Shown here one piece after another: positions 62,546 through 64,000 of a stretch of 64,000 nt of DNA. The position numbers and the translations under genes were made by a program. A model generated the notes under the pieces. That model was given only the letters and a program-made list of their open reading frames with translations. It did no database searches and was not told the DNA's origin. This stretch comes from Amphiura filiformis (taxonomy: Eukaryota; Echinodermata; Ophiuroidea; Amphilepidida; Amphiuridae): positions 24,650,262 to 24,714,261 of the forward strand of contig NC_092642.1 in the NCBI RefSeq assembly GCF_039555335.1. The letters are read 5' to 3'. Every line of letters starts with the position of its first letter. Positions within the stretch are counted from its first letter, which is position 1.

Positions 62546-62584
62546 GTACATATTTGTGATCAATTACAAACATTGGTAAACTAA

Positions 62585-62982
62585 GGGGCTGTGAAAAAAT
62601 TATGGGCCCCCCCCCCCCCCATTTCCAAACGGCTCGCCAAAAATCGCTTGCCCCTCCCCGGCCTGCCAAAAATCGCTTGCACTCCACTCTCGGCCCGCCA
62701 AAAATTCTTTGCCCCCCCCCCCTTGCGCATGCCAAATTTTTGGGATCCCAATTTACAAACCTTAAATGGTCTATATACCTGTTGTGAGCCTCTTTAGAGC
62801 GTTTTATTTAAAAGGCGACCCATAAATGTGTGCCAAAAATCGCGTTTTGTTTAAAAGGCGACCCATGAATGTGTGCCAAAACTCGCTTGCCCCCCCCACT
62901 CGGCTTGCCCCCCTTTTGGCTCGCCAAAATTGTCTCCCCCCACATTTTACCCTCCCCCAGCTCATAATTATTGTACAGCCCC
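62585..62982. mobile_element. C-rich MITE with TAA target duplication
   Basis: Starts GGGGCTGTGAAAAAATTATG and ends CATAATTATTGTACAGCCCC with TAA on both outer sides (62582-62584, 62983-62985). The interior consists of CTTGCCCCCCC and GCCAAAAATCGCTTGC units. It resembles the element at 55289-55570 in target duplication and GGG start. PIF/Harbinger type is inferred. Confidence 0.83.
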
Positions 62983-62985
62983 TAA

Positions 62986-64000
62986 GATATAGCTTGATGC
63001 AGGCTTAAGGGCATGACAAGGGGAGACCACATTCATGCACGCCCGAATTTGAGATACCTTGCTCTTTATAAACACGAAGATGTAATCTTTCCTTAAAAAA
63101 TACAACTTTTACAACTAAAATACAACTAATATTTCCTCTCATTTTTGTCTTGATTCAAAAATCAATATTACACCTATTCCAACTCTTAAAAGTCACATAT
63201 CTCCAGATAGCTGATTTTTATTTGTTTTTATTTTTCTCGACGCATTGCCATTCGAAAAATTTATAGTTTTATATACTCTGCACTTAAACTTCAGAAATAA
63301 TGAAGTCGGAAAACGTTTATGTTCTCATCCATTACTCTTCCCTTAAAACAAATAATTTAATTTATCTGACATAACGTTGTTACTCTTGTATATTGGTGGT
63401 CGTATTGACTCCCATCTCTATGCAACGATATAATAAGGCTAATGAAAGTCGATTCACTTAAAAAATATGATCATTAAAATATTCCAGACCAATATTACCT
63501 GCTACCGAGTTCACTCAAACACACTATTATATCATAATCAAACAACTTTCGATCATTTATTAAAGGCCCAGTCAGTAAAAATTACCACCATTGTCATTGT
63601 CATAGATATGCTAACATAGCCTGCAAGTAGTTCGATCGAAAGCCATGAATGAAAGACAAAATAAGACATTTTACATGAATAATATGTAATTCAGTAATAT
63701 AAATTAGCTACATGTATTTCAATGGGGCTTTAAGTTTGTCAATAATATTATTTCCTTGGTTTTTTCCCCAAGTTTTTTCATTTCAGAAATACCTAATGAC
63801 AATTTTCACAACTTATCATTTCCTTTTAAGGGATTTATACAAAAATTTATTTTTTTGTACCTTCGCTGGGATCACTGAATGGGACTTTAATTAGTGCAGT
63901 ATGGCTATCAATCAAATCACTATACAATATCATACAAGAATTTAACTATGCTATGATTACTTATCTAAGCCTGCTGATCTTAATTAGATGACTTTCTGAT
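62986..64000. other. Intron 14 start, no gene recognised
   Basis: AT-rich to the end of the window; no further LDLa, HYR or channel exon was found. Confidence 0.5.

Overview
The window is AT-rich, intron- and transposon-laden animal DNA. Every protein-coding exon found belongs to the DEG/ENaC (amiloride-sensitive sodium channel, ASC) superfamily or to LDL-receptor class A (LDLa) and hyalin-repeat (HYR) modules. The transposon mix (CR1/L2-like LINEs with pentanucleotide tails, a tRNA-derived SINE, hAT, Tc1/mariner and Harbinger-like elements) and the LDLa/HYR modules point to an invertebrate deuterostome, most likely an echinoderm or hemichordate. That placement is an inference.

Layout. (1) 246-1213, + strand: the last two recognisable exons of one DEG/ENaC channel (pre-TM2 segment and TM2 pore helix), whose 5' part lies outside the window. 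(2) 1214-11494: intergenic, with palindromic MITE-like elements, a duplicated ~0.7 kb block and AT-rich filler. (3) 11495 to beyond 62545, + strand: the 5' part of a second DEG/ENaC gene. Its ATG, HG motif, TM1 and the conserved FPAVTVCN segment are followed by eleven phase 1-1 exons encoding LDLa x5, HYR x4 (the first split over two exons) and LDLa. Fourteen exons (2344 nt, 781 codons) join in one open frame with GT-AG borders. The rest of the channel ectodomain and TM2 are expected downstream of the window.

The introns (about 95% of the gene) hold mobile DNA: a 5'-truncated CR1-like LINE (19644-22033), an L2-like LINE fragment (22965-23560), a foldback Harbinger-like element with a mariner inserted in the adjoining half-copy (26233-29255), a LINE with a terminal FEMRCLR segment (31030-32675), a decayed LTR-element 5' end with tRNA-Pro-like primer site (33640-34420), two palindromic MITEs (35487-36720), a three-level nest of LINE, LINE and hAT (36800-43870), satellite-like repeats (45630-48900), a 459 bp MITE with 9 bp target duplication (50902-51360), TAA-flanked MITEs (55289-55570, 62585-62982), a 670 bp tandem repeat carrying a recurrent GTTACCCACGAAT word (56890-59580) and a SINE (61587-61960). 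A GC-rich intact ORF (19033-19464) for an acidic protein sits inside intron 4.

The most notable result is the predicted architecture: an ion channel whose extracellular loop has received a string of LDLa and HYR modules by phase-1 exon shuffling, next to the 3' end of another channel of the same superfamily.
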